Below are positions 24,805 to 37,240 of a stretch of DNA of 64,000 nt, one piece after another. This DNA comes from Raffaelea ambrosiae (taxonomy: Eukaryota > Ascomycota > Sordariomycetes > Ophiostomatales > Ophiostomataceae): assembly GCA_002778195.1 (NCBI GenBank), contig PCDI01000002.1, positions 372,001 to 436,000 on the forward strand, given 5' to 3'. Below the pieces are notes generated by a model. It was not told the DNA's origin and did not search any database. It saw nothing but the letters and a program-made list of their open reading frames with translations. Numbering within the stretch: position 1 is the first letter of the stretch; each line of letters starts with the position of its first letter. The translations under genes were made by a program, and so were the position numbers.

Positions 24805-27800
24805 GTGCAAGCACGAAAAGCGCGTGGAATAACATACATCTTGCTTCTTTACCAGTCTTGTTCCCCCTCATCCTGGATGCATGGGTTTCTCTTTCTGGTC
24901 TGATGCCTGAATTGCCGTCCCGGACAGTCCAGACGTGAAGTGGAAAGGTCTTGGTGCAACATTCTTCCTCTTCGCAATTGGCCTGTTTCTGGTGCGACCG
25001 AGCACAGTGCCACGGTACAGTCTTGGTTTCCTCACACTACTGCCTATTGCCTGTGATGTTCCGGCCCATCACAGGGCTTGGAAAGAACGACCCGGGAAGA
25101 CTGAAAGGCCGTACCTTCTCCGTCTTTGTCTAGTGCTTATTTCTTTTTCCGTCTAATGCACAGTTCGTGTTGGGCCGCCATTTTGGGCCTCTCATATTCT
25201 CGTCAATCTCTTGTTCCGTTCTCGTTTCCCCATTCTCTCGTTACACACATCACTTGCATGATGCTTCTCATCACACTGATCCTTCCCTTTGTTCTCCATC
25301 CAATAGCCACATTCTCGGATCCGCCGTGTCGATGTTGCTATGCAGACGCGTCTTTTGCCCGGCCGAATCGATGTGCAGTTTTCTGGAATGGCCCAATATC
25401 CTGCATCATCAACATCTGTCTCATGATGATGGCCGAGGTGAACACGGCATGCAATCTGCTCTTACCGATCCAGCACTGTGGAACATCTGCAGACAGTTAG
25501 ATTTCAAGCCCATGACGGCTTGGTACGAGAAGGCATCCAGTCCTTTCCTTGGCTTCCCAGTTCGACGTTGTCTTGAAAGTCTCAACAATAAGCGGCTCAG
25601 CAAGAAGGGTGCAATGCACGTACGGAGTTCCGAGTCACACCGACATGTACACCGGGTCACTGTTATGAGCCTCCTCTCTCTCCAAGGGCCAACTCCTGGA
25701 AACAATGTATTATCTGCGACCCCCATAAATCCTGCAAGGTGACCGATCTGGAAAAAAGGCTGTCTATATTGGTCAGCTTTTCTAGATGTGTTCCTCGACT
25801 GGTTGTTGGCTTCGACTGCACTTCCGGTGTATCGCAGAATGGGTCCCACCTGTTTCACCGGTGTTCGTCCCATCTTGCCTGACGAATGCATGGACTCAGG
25901 TGACAGGCAATTCCAGACGGGCTGGTCTACAAAAATCACCCTTTTACCATTTCTGGCCACCTGCTCTTGAGCCTTTTACTCAGTCGAGTTTCTGGCATTG
26001 GAGTGACATCCTATGCATTATCCAGTTACGGAGGGGTGCAAATAACAATAGTGCTTTAAAGCTGAACCTGACAATGCCGCCGTCACTGGGACTTACGAGG
26101 ACAACTCGAGCCGATATGTCGAGATTGACGCTCCGTATCCTTGATTGTCGTTGTTGAAGAGAACGATTAATTAGACAACAAGCCGTCAAGGTGACCAGCA
26201 GCATTTTCCAGGGCTTGTTTGATGACATGGTCCGTTTTCGTGAAGCAGAACCTCATTTTTCTCACAAAGCAGAGCTATGAAACACCTTACCAAATCCACT
26301 ATGCCATAGTCATATATTCTTCCGGCCAGATTGTGTCTGCCTTGATACCCGCGAGTCATAGTAGAGTTTTCTCCGTTTCCCAACGGCCTTGCACAAGAAT
26401 CGAATAGGATTGATTGCTGCCAAAACATCATCAGGTTACTTCGCCCCCGGCATAAAGATCGTCGCATTCTACTGGCTCACTACAGTCTTTGAAAATGTGA
26501 GCTTCATTGAGCTTGAGATACGTATCCTAGCTGTGACATGATCGATCAAGTCTGGTGAATAGACGTCACTAATACTGAGAACAACCAGGCACCGGATGCA
26601 TAGACCGGGCAACATCTTTGGTCATTGTCGAACCGATGTGCCAACGGTGCTTCTGAAATTGGGCACAAAAACAGCCGTGGCGGCAAACCTGGGGCATTGG
26701 CAACCAGGTGTCTGGTATGTACGTGGCCGTGCAAAATTCAGGGTCTCAGGAAGCTGGGCAAGTGCCAGGTCTTTCCCCCAGCTCTCCCTCTTTCTTTTAC
26801 GATTGTCTTTTGCCATCAGGGCCAGTGCATCACAGAATTACAGAAGGCAGCAAAGGGAGGTGCTTCCAGATGACTTACCATGAAGTGGGCCGCATAGCGT
26901 TGACTTGAAATGGACAACGACTCGTTTATTGCTTGTTTTTAAAGTACCTGGCTGTTTACTTATACTGCAAAAGTGTGCCATCTGCAGAGGTTCTCTGTGC
27001 TTGGGGGCTCAAGGAACGGCCAACTCGGCCCGATGCTAGAAAGAGCTGTGCCTCACCCTCGCAAGATTCGATTTCCCCAAAAAACAAAAAGGATGCAAGG
27101 ACCCATGTCAATGGCACGTTATCCACCTTCCCCAGACTCGACAAGTAAGCGCATGACAGAAAACCTCATAGTTTTTCGAGGCTGCGCTTGTGCTTCAATA
27201 AGCTCGGAGGGAATCTGGGCCGACTCATTCGCAGGATTCGTTCACGGCTGAATGGGTGGCAATTGCGGCAAAGGCTAGCCGAACCGGGTATAAACTAGTG
27301 ACACGGAGTCCCTGGAAACCTCTTATTAGACAGAACAGAGTTGCATGTGTGACATTTTCCCTAAGGCTGTCGGGATGCGGTGTTTTCGTCTTTGGATATT
27401 GAGAGATGTCAAGATACAAGACTGCTGACTTGGGGCATCAGCACTACGCAGTTCGCCGACAACTCGCACACCCGCCTGTTCTGGAATAGGAATATAGGAA
27501 GAAAGGAAATACTTGCCACTAAGCAACGACACTTGGATGCGACAACCAGAGAGAGCTGAAGTGCAGCTACGGAGCTGTTTACAATATGGTATCTTACAAG
27601 CTGCCCCGATCACTACGGCAGGGCAACAGCGCGTGGACATTACAATCTGCAGGAAGCCCGAGATAAGCTTGACAACGCTGCTCAAATTAAGATAAGGTTA
27701 AAAGTTAGGAATAGTTAATCCCAAGGTATGCCCCGAACTGCTGACTGTCAAAGCTGCACTCACAGAGCCCAAACACATGGCTTCTGGCTGCGTGCCGATC

Positions 27801-30629
27801 TTTGACATGTGTAGGAACAAGAAAGCCCTACGAGGGTGCAGGAAGTCGCTACCGTAGGGATAGGACCGGACGCGCATTAACGATGTGACAGTGGGTCGGT
27901 TGCCCTCAGGGCAAAGAAAACCAGCAAAGGTGGTCTCTGGTATCCTACCACAGGAAACACGTCCACGGCGTTGGATACAGTTTTCGCCCGACAACGCACG
28001 CGTTCTGGTAAACAGAAAAAAAAAAAAAAACGCTATGTGAAAAAATGAGCAGAATGAGGAACAGAGATCCGGAATCGACTCGTGCGAGAGAGAAAAGAGT
28101 TCGGACGACTCGAGAGAGAGAGGTGCGTGGGTGGGGTGTAGGCTTTCCGCGCAGGTTGCGTTTTGCGTTAACGACGTACGAGCCGGATGCATTTCCCCGA
28201 AGAACGTCCCCCAGAATGAAGTTCCCTTCCGGTGAACATTGCCAAGATCAGTCTGGATCACAAACCAGAAACGAGAGGTTGGCCGGGGAGAGTATCGAAT
28301 GAGGAAAAGGGCTACGGCGGCAAGGGTGAGTTTCTTTTTAAATCTTTACAGTGGGGAACGTGGCCGAGAAAGGCAGTTGGGAATGCTCGCCCTTGCGCAG
28401 CAAATAATGGTTTCGCGATAGGACGAATGCACGAACTAGTGGGATCGCGTGCGTGAGCATAAGAGCACACGAGCGCACGAGAGTGTGAGCGTCTCCTACG
28501 CTGCGAGAAAGTCCATGAACGGGAATCATAAACAAGGGAAATCCAATGGTTGCTTGGGACGGCTCCAACGAAGAATTTTCCATACAACATGGACAGGCCG
28601 GGCCAGGCTCGCTTTTGCAATGTCAAGGAGAGTTGCGCACGCGCTTTACGCTGGCAAATGGCGGCAAGCCAACAAGATTGGATCAATGGACGGTGGGATG
28701 GCACAATGATTGTCCCGCTCTCAGGTCCATTCTGTGACGGCAAGGGAACAGCAGAGTGGAATGTCAAATGGGAACCCAACAAGGAGCCGAAGTGGCATCT
28801 GACATGGGATGGGCAGTGGAGGAACAGAGAAATGGGGCGGGGGTGCTCAGGATGCAACGATAACTACGTCGCATACATTGTGCCAAGCTGGGCCTGGATG
28901 GTTGAGAAGGAAGGTCCAAGGCCATCTCGATGATGCTATCAAAAGGCGAAATGCGTGTGCGTGTGTGCGCAGGCGTGCATGGTATTCGATCACGGCCACA
29001 GAGAGTTTGTCCCAAAGAGGCAGGCATGTGCCAAGCAGAACAAGTCGAGCTCCCAAGAACAGGCCCAAGACGCCAACGAGCTGGGCGGTCAACAAGCCTT
29101 TTTTTCGAAGAATGCGGTGCGTCCTGCTAGCACACGCCACACCAAACCTTATCGCTTGGCAGTTTGGGGAGGGGGGCGCCCGGGCGACGACCGGGGGTGG
29201 ATGAGAAAGCGAACGAGCAGCTATGGTCGTGAACGTGAGACGCGCATTGCATTGAGCCGCATTGAGAGAATGAGGTCAGCATGTCATTGGTGGTGGTGGC
29301 GGTGGTGGCAGGAAGAAAGATAACGCTTTCGGCTGGGCAGTAAGCGAGCCGCGACTGGGAAGGGGGAGACCAAAGAGAAACGAAACAACCATTAGGAACC
29401 GGTCTGGTGTGATTGGAGCGCTGTTAGTCATGGAATCGACGCAGCAGAACGAATATAAGAATAGCTATTGTATGTGTAAGTGTGCAAGTGTTTGTGCAAG
29501 TATGGTGTAAGTGTTGAGTTGTTGGTTGTTGGTTTCTTTTCTTTCTTTTCTTTCTTTTCTTTCTTCTCTTTTTTTCCTGCTTCCCCCCCCCTTGTCTTTC
29601 CTTCTTTCTCTTGCCGAAATCTTTTTCTTGTCGTGCCATCGGGCAATTCTTGACTCGATTGGCCACGTTGTCTACTCGTACTCTCCTGTGTACGAGGTCG
29701 GTATCGTGTCCCGTTTCCGTCTGATTTCCTGTTGGCTCTTTTTGGCTTCCTTTTGGCCTCTTGGGTGCTCTTTTAGCTGCCTTTTGCGTCAACCTCCTGT
29801 CATGCGCGTCCTTTCCCCTCCTTCCCTCCGATTTCGATTTGGCCTCCGGTTTTCCCTGCCCACAGCCAAGAAGCCAAGAAGCCAAGAAGCCAAGGCCGGT
29901 CTCCAGTCTTGGGGCTTTCTTGGCTCGTAATAGTTGCGTAGGCACTGCGTGGCACTGGCACTGGCAAAAGGCTCCAGACAACCCAGCCACTCATACTGCT
30001 CATACCACTTTGCGCATTGCACACGACACAGGGTCACAGGGTCACAGCAGCGTCTCCTCTGCCAAGCACCTTCTAGGCCGCAGACGGCAGCTCCAACATA
30101 GCTCGATAGCCCGGACATTTTGTCGACGGGGCCTGGTTGCACCAAGCCGGTCTCGTTTCCCTTTTCTTCTTTTTCTTGTTCTTTTTTCCCCCCCTCCCCT
30201 ATCCCCTAGGTGTCCGCTTATCGGCATCGGGCACACTCCATATCCCTTCCATCTCTCGTTGTCTGCCCTCAAACATGCCGTCGTTTGTTCTCTGCGCGAA
30301 ATGCACCAAGTCCGGGCGCCCAGGAAGCTAAGCCGACAAAAAAAAAGCACGCTAAGTAGACAAGGTATACAAAGTACGAATGCCCACTACATAGTTAGTA
30401 ATACATAGTATGTCAAATACGCATATACGCAAATAGTGTCCCAAGTACACTGCCGGCCGCCCTCATTGGCCACCGTATTGTTTGCGTTATCAACTCTCCC
30501 TGCTGTCGCACTGCGCTTCGACACCGTGTCTCTGCATGAACGGCTATGGACGGCTGCGTATCTGTGCTGCCGATACCCGTGCAACGTGCCCGCATGGCCG
30601 ATGTTCCCTCCCCTTTTTTCTCTCTGTTT

Positions 30630-30648
30630 CCCCCCCCCCCCCCCCCCC
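30630..30648. repeat. Poly-C tract (C19) followed by GGGG
   Basis: A homopolymer in non-coding DNA; on the minus strand it is a G19 run. Length is error-prone. Confidence 0.9.
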
Positions 30649-32575
30649 GGGGTTGGCCCTGTCCTTGTCGCCATTGGGCTCCTTTGCGGTGCCATCTGTG
30701 GTGTCCTCTTGCCATTGTCTCTTTTTCTACTTTTTCTTTCCTCACCTCCCTCGTCGGTGTCGTCTCCTCGTGCTGCCCTGCCTGTGTGATCCACCTGCGT
30801 ACCCGTGGTTCTGGCTCGCCCGGCTCAAACGAGCAGTCTGGCTCTGGGCCAGACTCGGCAGACTTTTCTTATCGCAGACCCAGCTAGTCACTGCTCCATC
30901 GCATGCAACGCCGTTCTGGCAGGACGCCCATCCCCAGAAATCCAGAGATGGGATCCGCCGCAAACGGAACCCCAGCTACCCGGGAAACCATGCAGAGCGC
31001 CAGAAAGACCGCAGGATGGCCAAAGCAGGCCAGAGCAGGCCGCGGCAGCAACACCCTGTTCCACGCATCCATCGCGCCACACCACCTCCATCAGCCCTCG
31101 TCCACCAGCCATCAGCCGCTGCCTGCTCACCACTGCCATGCCCAGCCTTGCAAGTACCCCCGAGTCCGGCCGATAATTAGGAATGCCCGTTGGAGAGCGT
31201 GTGCGCGTGTGCGCGTGTGCTGTGCAGATGATCGACATGGCCCAAATATGCCTTGACTGGTCATAGACTGGCTCTCCCTCCGGGGCCTGTGCTCGTACTA
31301 TGTAGTGGCAACGACGGTGTATGTCGTAAATTCGGGCTCGGTTGTTTGCCCCATTTTCCACACCTGCCCCCCCCCCGGCTGGCCTCCTCTCTTATTAGCT
31401 CTTTATCCAGTTCACCCTGCTTTCTGCAGTCTTGGCCGGCCTTGGCCTCTGATCCTCTGTCAGTTTGTCTGCATTTCCCAAAGAGGAAGGTATTCGACAG
31501 ATCTCTGGCACTCCGACGATTGAAAATGAATAAAAACATGGACACAAAAAAATACCGGATGAGACAAGCGCAGGAGCTCCACGACGCCCTGCGATAGACG
31601 ACGGTTGTGCTGGCTCGCCCTTCCTCCCCACCCCTGCTCCCTCCTACATCCGCTGCCAAAACCGAGTGCACAGGCAAAGCCGGAGTCTCCAAAAAAGTCA
31701 TCAAGACGTCAGCACGGCGTCACGATGCCAGATTCACCCCTTAGCATGCCCTGCGCACAGTGAAAGCACGCTTGACTTGGCTGCGTGAGAAAAGAAAAAA
31801 AAAACACACATTGAAAGATTTTTTTGGCCGTTCCAACTAGTTACATAGTTCGCATGCAGCAACGCAACTGTGGCACGGTCATCGGCTGGCCTTGGACAAT
31901 CCACGGCTATCCTCGTTGTTTCTTTTTTTTTTTTTTTTTTTGTTTTCTCTGCCTCTGCTGTGCGCCTCTCACTCTCACGCCTCAGCACGATCACTCCATG
32001 ATAAGAGCTCACAAACTACACTTGCATGTCCCGTCTGGGCAGTCCATGCACTGAAGTAGAAGGTGAAATGGACCGGGGGGCCACTGCCCCATGGCGTGTA
32101 TTTCTTGGCTTTTTGCGATTGTCTTGTTCCTCCTATCTCGCCGGCCGCCCCATCGTACGCTGTAGTCCCTCCAGCCAAGCGTCTCCATAGGCTCGTGAGC
32201 GCTGGAAGAGGGGGCAGCGAGGAGGCCTGGCCACCGTCCAAATGCACCTACTATCTTTATACACTCGTTTTGATTTGTTCTTCCTGCCTTCCCGGCTCGG
32301 ATGAGCACCGTGCCACTCTAAATCTGTATAGTGCCAACCGGCCCTCTTGTTGGACTGTCCGCGGCTCTCCTCCACGAAAGCCAAGCTTTTGTATTGACTT
32401 TGGTCCCTCGTGTCGCTTCTCTTCCTTCTTCTTTCGTACGTTGTTTATCTATTGTGATATCCCCCCCCCTCTTCCCCCCTCCTTGGTCTAGTCTTTCTTT
32501 TTTTTTTCCATCTTTTCTCTTTTGCTTTGCTCTTCTCCTCCCTTCTCACCCCCCCCCTAAGAGGCCCGCCCCAGC

Positions 32576-32590
32576 CCTGTATTTAACCAC
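32576..32590 (+). promoter_or_regulatory. Possible TATA-like element of the OPT gene
   Basis: TGTATTTAACC lies about 230 bp before the start codon, next to pyrimidine-rich leader DNA. It is a weak match, inferred from position only. Confidence 0.3.
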
Positions 32591-32811
32591 AGCTGTCCCA
32601 TCTCATGCAAACTTTATCCAAAAGCTTCCCAGAAACTTTCCCTTTATTCAATTTTCTATAATCCACATCCGTCATGCCATTCTAAGCGTTGACTGGCTTT
32701 CCCCTTTGTCTCTTCAATCCCGTCCCGTGCTAAGAGCTGCTTGCTCTGCCCGTCCATTCTGAAACACGCCGTCCCATTAGAGGCCGTCTGCTCTCATCCG
32801 TGGTGACCGCA

Positions 32812-35794
32812 ATGGCTCACAACCCTCTGACAGAGGTCGACTCGTCGTCCGAGGCCCGCCGGGTCGCGGACGATGTCATTGACGAGAAGCCGAATGTATG
32901 TGCTCATTGCTCTGTGTCCCCGCGTGCCAATGTGAGCTGCTGGATGCTGGTCCTGTGTGTACTGACCGTCTATAGCTGGCTGCCTTGAACATGCAGATCA
33001 AAGGCGATGTCGAAAAGTGAGTGATTCTGCCAATTCCCAACAAAATGATCCAGCAGCCTCGCAGTGCCTGACTGACCGTCCATCAGCGAACTCAATGTCA
33101 CCGGCGAAGATCTCGCCGACGCCAAGGAGCTGGCCGACAACATGAGCCTGGAGGAAGTGCGCACCGTAAGTAGTTTCTGGGTGGTACCTGGGTGGTACCT
33201 GGGTGGTACCTGGGTGATTCCTGGGTGGTTCCTGTAAAGATCGATACACTAACTAGTTCACGGCTCAGCTCCTGTCCAACGTTCTCAGCATGCATGAGAA
33301 CGACCCCAACTTCCCTCACGTTGCGCTGCTCAAGATCAAGGAGTTCCTCGGCAACGACAACATCTTCCAGGAGCCGCACAAGTACGAGGACATCATCTAC
33401 GAGATGAAGCTCGAGGCGGCCCTCATCACCAGCAACAGCCCCTATGCCGAGGTGCGCGCCGTCGTCAGCAACCACGACGACAGCTCCCTGCCCAGCTCCA
33501 CCATCCGCGTGTGGGTGATCGGCATCGGCTTCTCCATCGCCCTGGCCTTCATCAACCAGCTCTTCAGCATCCGCCAGCCCAGCATCACCGTCAGCGGCAA
33601 CGTCGCCCAGCTGCTGGCCTTCCCCATCGGCAAGGCCTGGGAGAAGACGATGCCCGACTGGGGCTTCCACTTCCCGGCATGGCTGGTCGGCAAGACCATG
33701 GCCAGCCAGCGCCACAGCCTCAACCCGGGCCCCTTCAACAAGAAGGAGCACATGCTGATCACCATCATGGCCAGCGTGGCCTACAGCACGCCCTACACGG
33801 ACAACATCGTCTGGGTGCAGTACCTCAAGCAGTACTTTGGCCAGGACTACGCGGGGCGCTTTGGCTACCAGATCGTGGTGGCCCTGTCTACCAACTTTAT
33901 CGGCTACGGCCTCGCCGGCCTGTGCCGCCGCTTCCTGGTGTACCCGGCGTACTGCGTGTGGCCGACCAGCCTGGTGACCATTGCGCTGAACGAGGCGCTG
34001 CACTCGTCCGAGTCGGGCCCCGTGGTCGGGCCCTTCAAGTCGATCTGGCGCGTCAGCCGCATGAAGTTCTTCTCGATTGCCTTCGCGGCCATGTTCGTCT
34101 ACTTCTGGTTCCCCAACTACATCTTCACGGCGCTCAGCGCGTTCAGCTGGATGACGTGGATCGCGCCGACCAACATGAAGCTCGCGGCCATCACCGGCAT
34201 CTACAACGGCATGGGCATCAACCCGCTGCCGACCTTCGACTGGAACATCATCGTCTTCAACTTTGACCCGCTCGTGATCCCCTTCTTCTCGGCCATCAAC
34301 ATCTTCTTCGGCTGCGTCGTGGGCACCATCACCGCCATCGGCCTCTACTTCACCAACACCTACCACACGGGCTACCTGCCGATCAACTCGAACCACGTCT
34401 TCGACAACACCGGCACCGCCTACAACGTCTCGCGCGCCATCGACGACCGCGCCATATTCGACGTCGACAAGTACCGCGCCTACTCGCCGGGCTACCTCAG
34501 CGCCGGCAACACCGTCGTGTACATCTTTTTCTTCGCCATCTACCCGGCCACGCTGCTGTACGTCGCGCTGAACCACCGCTACGAGTTCATGACCGGCATG
34601 CGCAACTCTTTCCGCGACATCAAGTCCCTGCTGAAGAGCAAGTTCTCCAAGAAGGGCGCCGCCGGCGACGGCGCCGATCTGAGCAAGACCACGTACCAGG
34701 ACATCCACAACCGCCTCATGGCCAAGTACCCCGAGGTCTCGGAGATGTGGTACTTTGGCATCCTGGTCATCTCGATCGTGCTCGGCTGCGTCGGCCTGTC
34801 CCAGTGGCAGACCTACACCTCCCCGGGCGTCGTCTTCTACGGCATCGCCCTCTGCCTGCTCTTCGTGCTGCCCATCGGCGTCACCGCCGCCATGACCGGC
34901 GTCGAGGTGACCCTCAACGTGCTCGCCGAGTTCATCGGCGGCGCCTGGTCCGCCGGCAACGCGCTGTCCATGAACTACTTCAAGACCTACGGCTACATCA
35001 CGTGCGCCCACGCCCTCAAGTTCTCCAACGACCTCAAGCTCGCCCACTACGTCAAGATCCCGCCCCGGCACACTTTCATCGCCCAGGCCGTCGGCACCCT
35101 CGTGTCCACCTTTGTCTGCACCGGCGTGCTCAACTTCCAGATCAACTCCATCCCCAACGTGTGCACCAAGCTGGCGCCCAACCACTTCACCTGCCCGGGC
35201 ATCAACACCTTCTTCACCGCCTCCGTCCTCTGGGGCACCATCGGCCCCAAGCGCGTCTTTGGTGCCGGCAGCACCTACTCGACCACCCTGATCGGCTTCC
35301 CCATCGGCATCGTAGTCACCCTCGCCTTCTGGTATCTGCAGCGCGTCATCCGCCAGCGCGACGAGAAGAAGCGCGGCGCCCGCCTGGCCTCGTCCTCCGA
35401 CAGCGACTCCGACGACGAGTCCTCCGTCACCGGCCTGGCCCGCATGATCCGCCAGATCCACCCCATCCCCTTCCTGTACGGCGCCATCACCCTGTCGCCC
35501 TACAACCTGTCCTACCTGTGGCCGGCCATCCCCGTCGGCTACGTCAGCTGGATCATCATCAAGAACCGCCATCTGGGCTTCTGGTCCCGCTACAACTTTG
35601 TGCTGAGCGCCGCCTTCAGCACCGCCATTGCCATCTCCGGCATCATCATCTTCTTTGCCCTGCAGTACCAGGACGTTGAGCTGAGCTGGTGGGGCAACAA
35701 CGTCCCGTCCGAGGGCTGCGAGGGCGACGCGTGCGTGCTGTACACGCTGGCCGAAGGCGAGCACTTTGGCCCGGGCCCGGGCGAGTTCTTTTAG
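32812..35794 (+). CDS. OPT-family oligopeptide transporter
   Basis: Plasma-membrane proton-coupled importer of small peptides (tetra/pentapeptides or glutathione-like substrates), 909 residues. Exons 32812..32895, 32976..33016, 33087..33165 and 33269..35794, all GT-AG. The hydrophilic N-terminus (MAHNPLTEVDSSSEARR) is followed by the conserved EVRTLLSNV region and many membrane segments, including FSIRQPSITVSGNVAQLLAF near the first loop (family version of the NQFFS-x-R-P-x-hydrophobic motif) and ALSTNFIGYGLAGLCRR. It ends in a soluble acidic tail. Length and layout fit the peptide-transporter clade (OPT1/Isp4 type) rather than the yellow-stripe metal transporters. Strong codon bias with C-ending codons suggests good expression. 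Intron 3 is filled with an 11-bp tandem repeat. Confidence 0.95.
33179..33233. repeat. 11-bp tandem repeat inside OPT intron 3
   Basis: Unit GGGTGGTACCT: three exact copies followed by two diverged ones (GGGTGATTCCT, GGGTGGTTCCT). It occupies about half of the 103-nt intron 33166..33268. Confidence 0.9.
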
Positions 35795-36337
35795 AGGGAG
35801 AGAGTTTGCGTGTTTGAAAAGAAGTGTGTGTGATCAGTTGCGCGTGTGTCAGCAGCCATCCATCATTCATCCGGTTCGCCGAGGAGATGCCTCTGCCGCC
35901 ATCTTGTGTGTTCTGTTTCGATGTAAAATGAAAAGGCTGTGTGTCCAGTCTAGAAGTTTTGTGGTCATGGCAGATTCCCATATCTAATGACCCAGCCCTT
36001 TAGGACTCTTGGGACGACTAATTCTCTTATTATTATTTATTTATTTATCTATTTATTATATTATCTGCTGGCGGGCTTACTTTGTTTATTTTTGTATATT
36101 TTCTTATCATGTCGAGTCTCCAACGTACAGCACAGTTGCAAGACGTATATTTGTCGCGTGGTACGCAGATAGGGAACATTGCCATGTCACAAATCCACAC
36201 AATGCTGTCCGACGAACAATTCCATTCAATAATCCTGGATGCTCCCAGCAACTGCAATTGTGACTAGTTACTTTGAAGAAAAGATACGGGCAATACTAAT
36301 ACATCCCCACCAGGCAAGCGTATGAGAATGCACGACC
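35795..36337. other. Convergent 3' flanks, OPT and silk-like gene
   Basis: AT-rich spacer between convergent genes with no gene seen. It contains a short ATTTATTT-type stretch near 36030-36060, probably 3' UTR/terminator DNA. Confidence 0.5.
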
Positions 36338-37240
36338 CTAGTTGGCTGTGGCCGGCGAGGCCGACCCGGCTGGTGCCACCACAGCGTCTGTCTCCTCGTC
36401 GTCACCGTCGACCGGCTCAGGAGTGGCATCGTCATCACCATCGTCGTCACCACCTGCTCCAGATCCGGCACCGGCGCCGGCACCGGCACCAGAACCGGCA
36501 CCGGCGCCAGTGCCAAAGCCGGGGAAACCACCACTGCCGAAACCACCGAAGCCACCAAACCCGCCAACTCCGCCCTGGCCCGGAGCTACACCAGCACCAG
36601 CACTCTCGTCGTCGCCGCTGTCGTCTTCATCACTATCGCCGGCATCATCACCTGCATCGTCCGAGTCGTCATCACCCGCACCCCCAGCTCCGGCGCCTGC
36701 ACCCGCACCGGTACCCTTGCCGGCACCACCAGCACCAGCACCAGCACCAGCACCAACACCACCGCCGAAACCGCCACCAAACGGCCAGCCACCAACGCCA
36801 GCTCCAGCACCGGGAGTGCCAGCACCGCCGCCCACAACGCCGCCTCCTGTACCCGTACCCTTGCCAGCACCTCCAGCGCCAGCTCCAGCACCAGCGCCAG
36901 CTCCAGCACCAGCGCCACCACCGAAGCCGCCAAAGCCCCCCCATTGACGACGGTGCACGCCGAATGGAGCATCCTCATCATCTTCATCGTCGCCGTCATC
37001 GTTGTCGTCGTCTCCGTCATGGTCACCGCCGGGGAAGCCGGGGAAGCCCTTGCCCTTGCCCTTGAACTTGCCGTGAGGGTGACCCTTGCCGTAGGGATGG
37101 GGGTTGTGCTGGCCTGGGGGTCCTGGGGGTCCCGGGGGTCCTTGGAGAGTGTCCAGGGCCTCGGTCGTAGTGGCCGTGGGCAGGGCCACGATGGCCTGGA
37201 TGGCCGTGGCGGCAAGGAATGTAACGAAGAGATTCTTCAT
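36338..37240 (-). CDS. Secreted silk/collagen-like Gly-Ala and Asp-rich protein
   Basis: Single exon, 300 residues, no recognised enzyme domain. Signal peptide about 1-19 (MKNLFVTFLAATAIQAIVA). Collagen-like GPPGPPGPPG at 34-43; Gly/Lys/His segment 50-65; Asp/Glu block 73-90; dibasic RR at 97-98, a possible Kex2 site. Then Gly-Ala blocks (about 109-128, 160-190) each ending in GAGKGTG, a second Asp block (189-212), a GGFGGFGG block (224-243), fibroin-like GAGAGS units (245-264) and a final Asp/Glu block (265-285). The C-terminus SPATAN is not hydrophobic, so a GPI anchor is unlikely. Coding is supported by the signal peptide, uninterrupted frame and repeated motifs built from varied codons. 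A structural wall or matrix protein is inferred; function is unknown. Confidence 0.8.
   Translation of the reverse strand: MKNLFVTFLAATAIQAIVALPTATTTEALDTLQGPPGPPGPPGQHNPHPYGKGHPHGKFKGKGKGFPGFPGGDHDGDDDNDDGDDEDDEDAPFGVHRRQWGGFGGFGGGAGAGAGAGAGAGAGGAGKGTGTGGGVVGGGAGTPGAGAGVGGWPFGGGFGGGVGAGAGAGAGGAGKGTGAGAGAGAGGAGDDDSDDAGDDAGDSDEDDSGDDESAGAGVAPGQGGVGGFGGFGGFGSGGFPGFGTGAGAGSGAGAGAGAGSGAGGDDDGDDDATPEPVDGDDEETDAVVAPAGSASPATAN

Larger units (their letters stand above)
24739..32811. other. 8-kb gene desert between tRNA-Gln and OPT gene
   Basis: No coding region could be supported. About 25-28 kb is less GC-rich than the genes and looks degenerate, but no transposon domain, long terminal repeat or inverted repeat was recognised by eye. 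Later parts contain simple sequences: T/C stretches near 29530-29600, C19 at 30630-30648 and a T run near 31920-31940. The last 400 bases are pyrimidine-rich and probably the OPT promoter and leader. Confidence 0.45.

Noticed and set aside
25000..28200. Decayed transposon in the second desert
   Set aside because: The stretch is less GC-rich and looks degenerate, but no reverse transcriptase, transposase, terminal repeat or target-site duplication could be identified by eye.
33098..35764. 888-codon open frame on the minus strand
   Set aside because: It lies opposite the OPT exon and results from its GC-rich third positions. The Asp/Gly/Val/Arg-rich product shows no family features.
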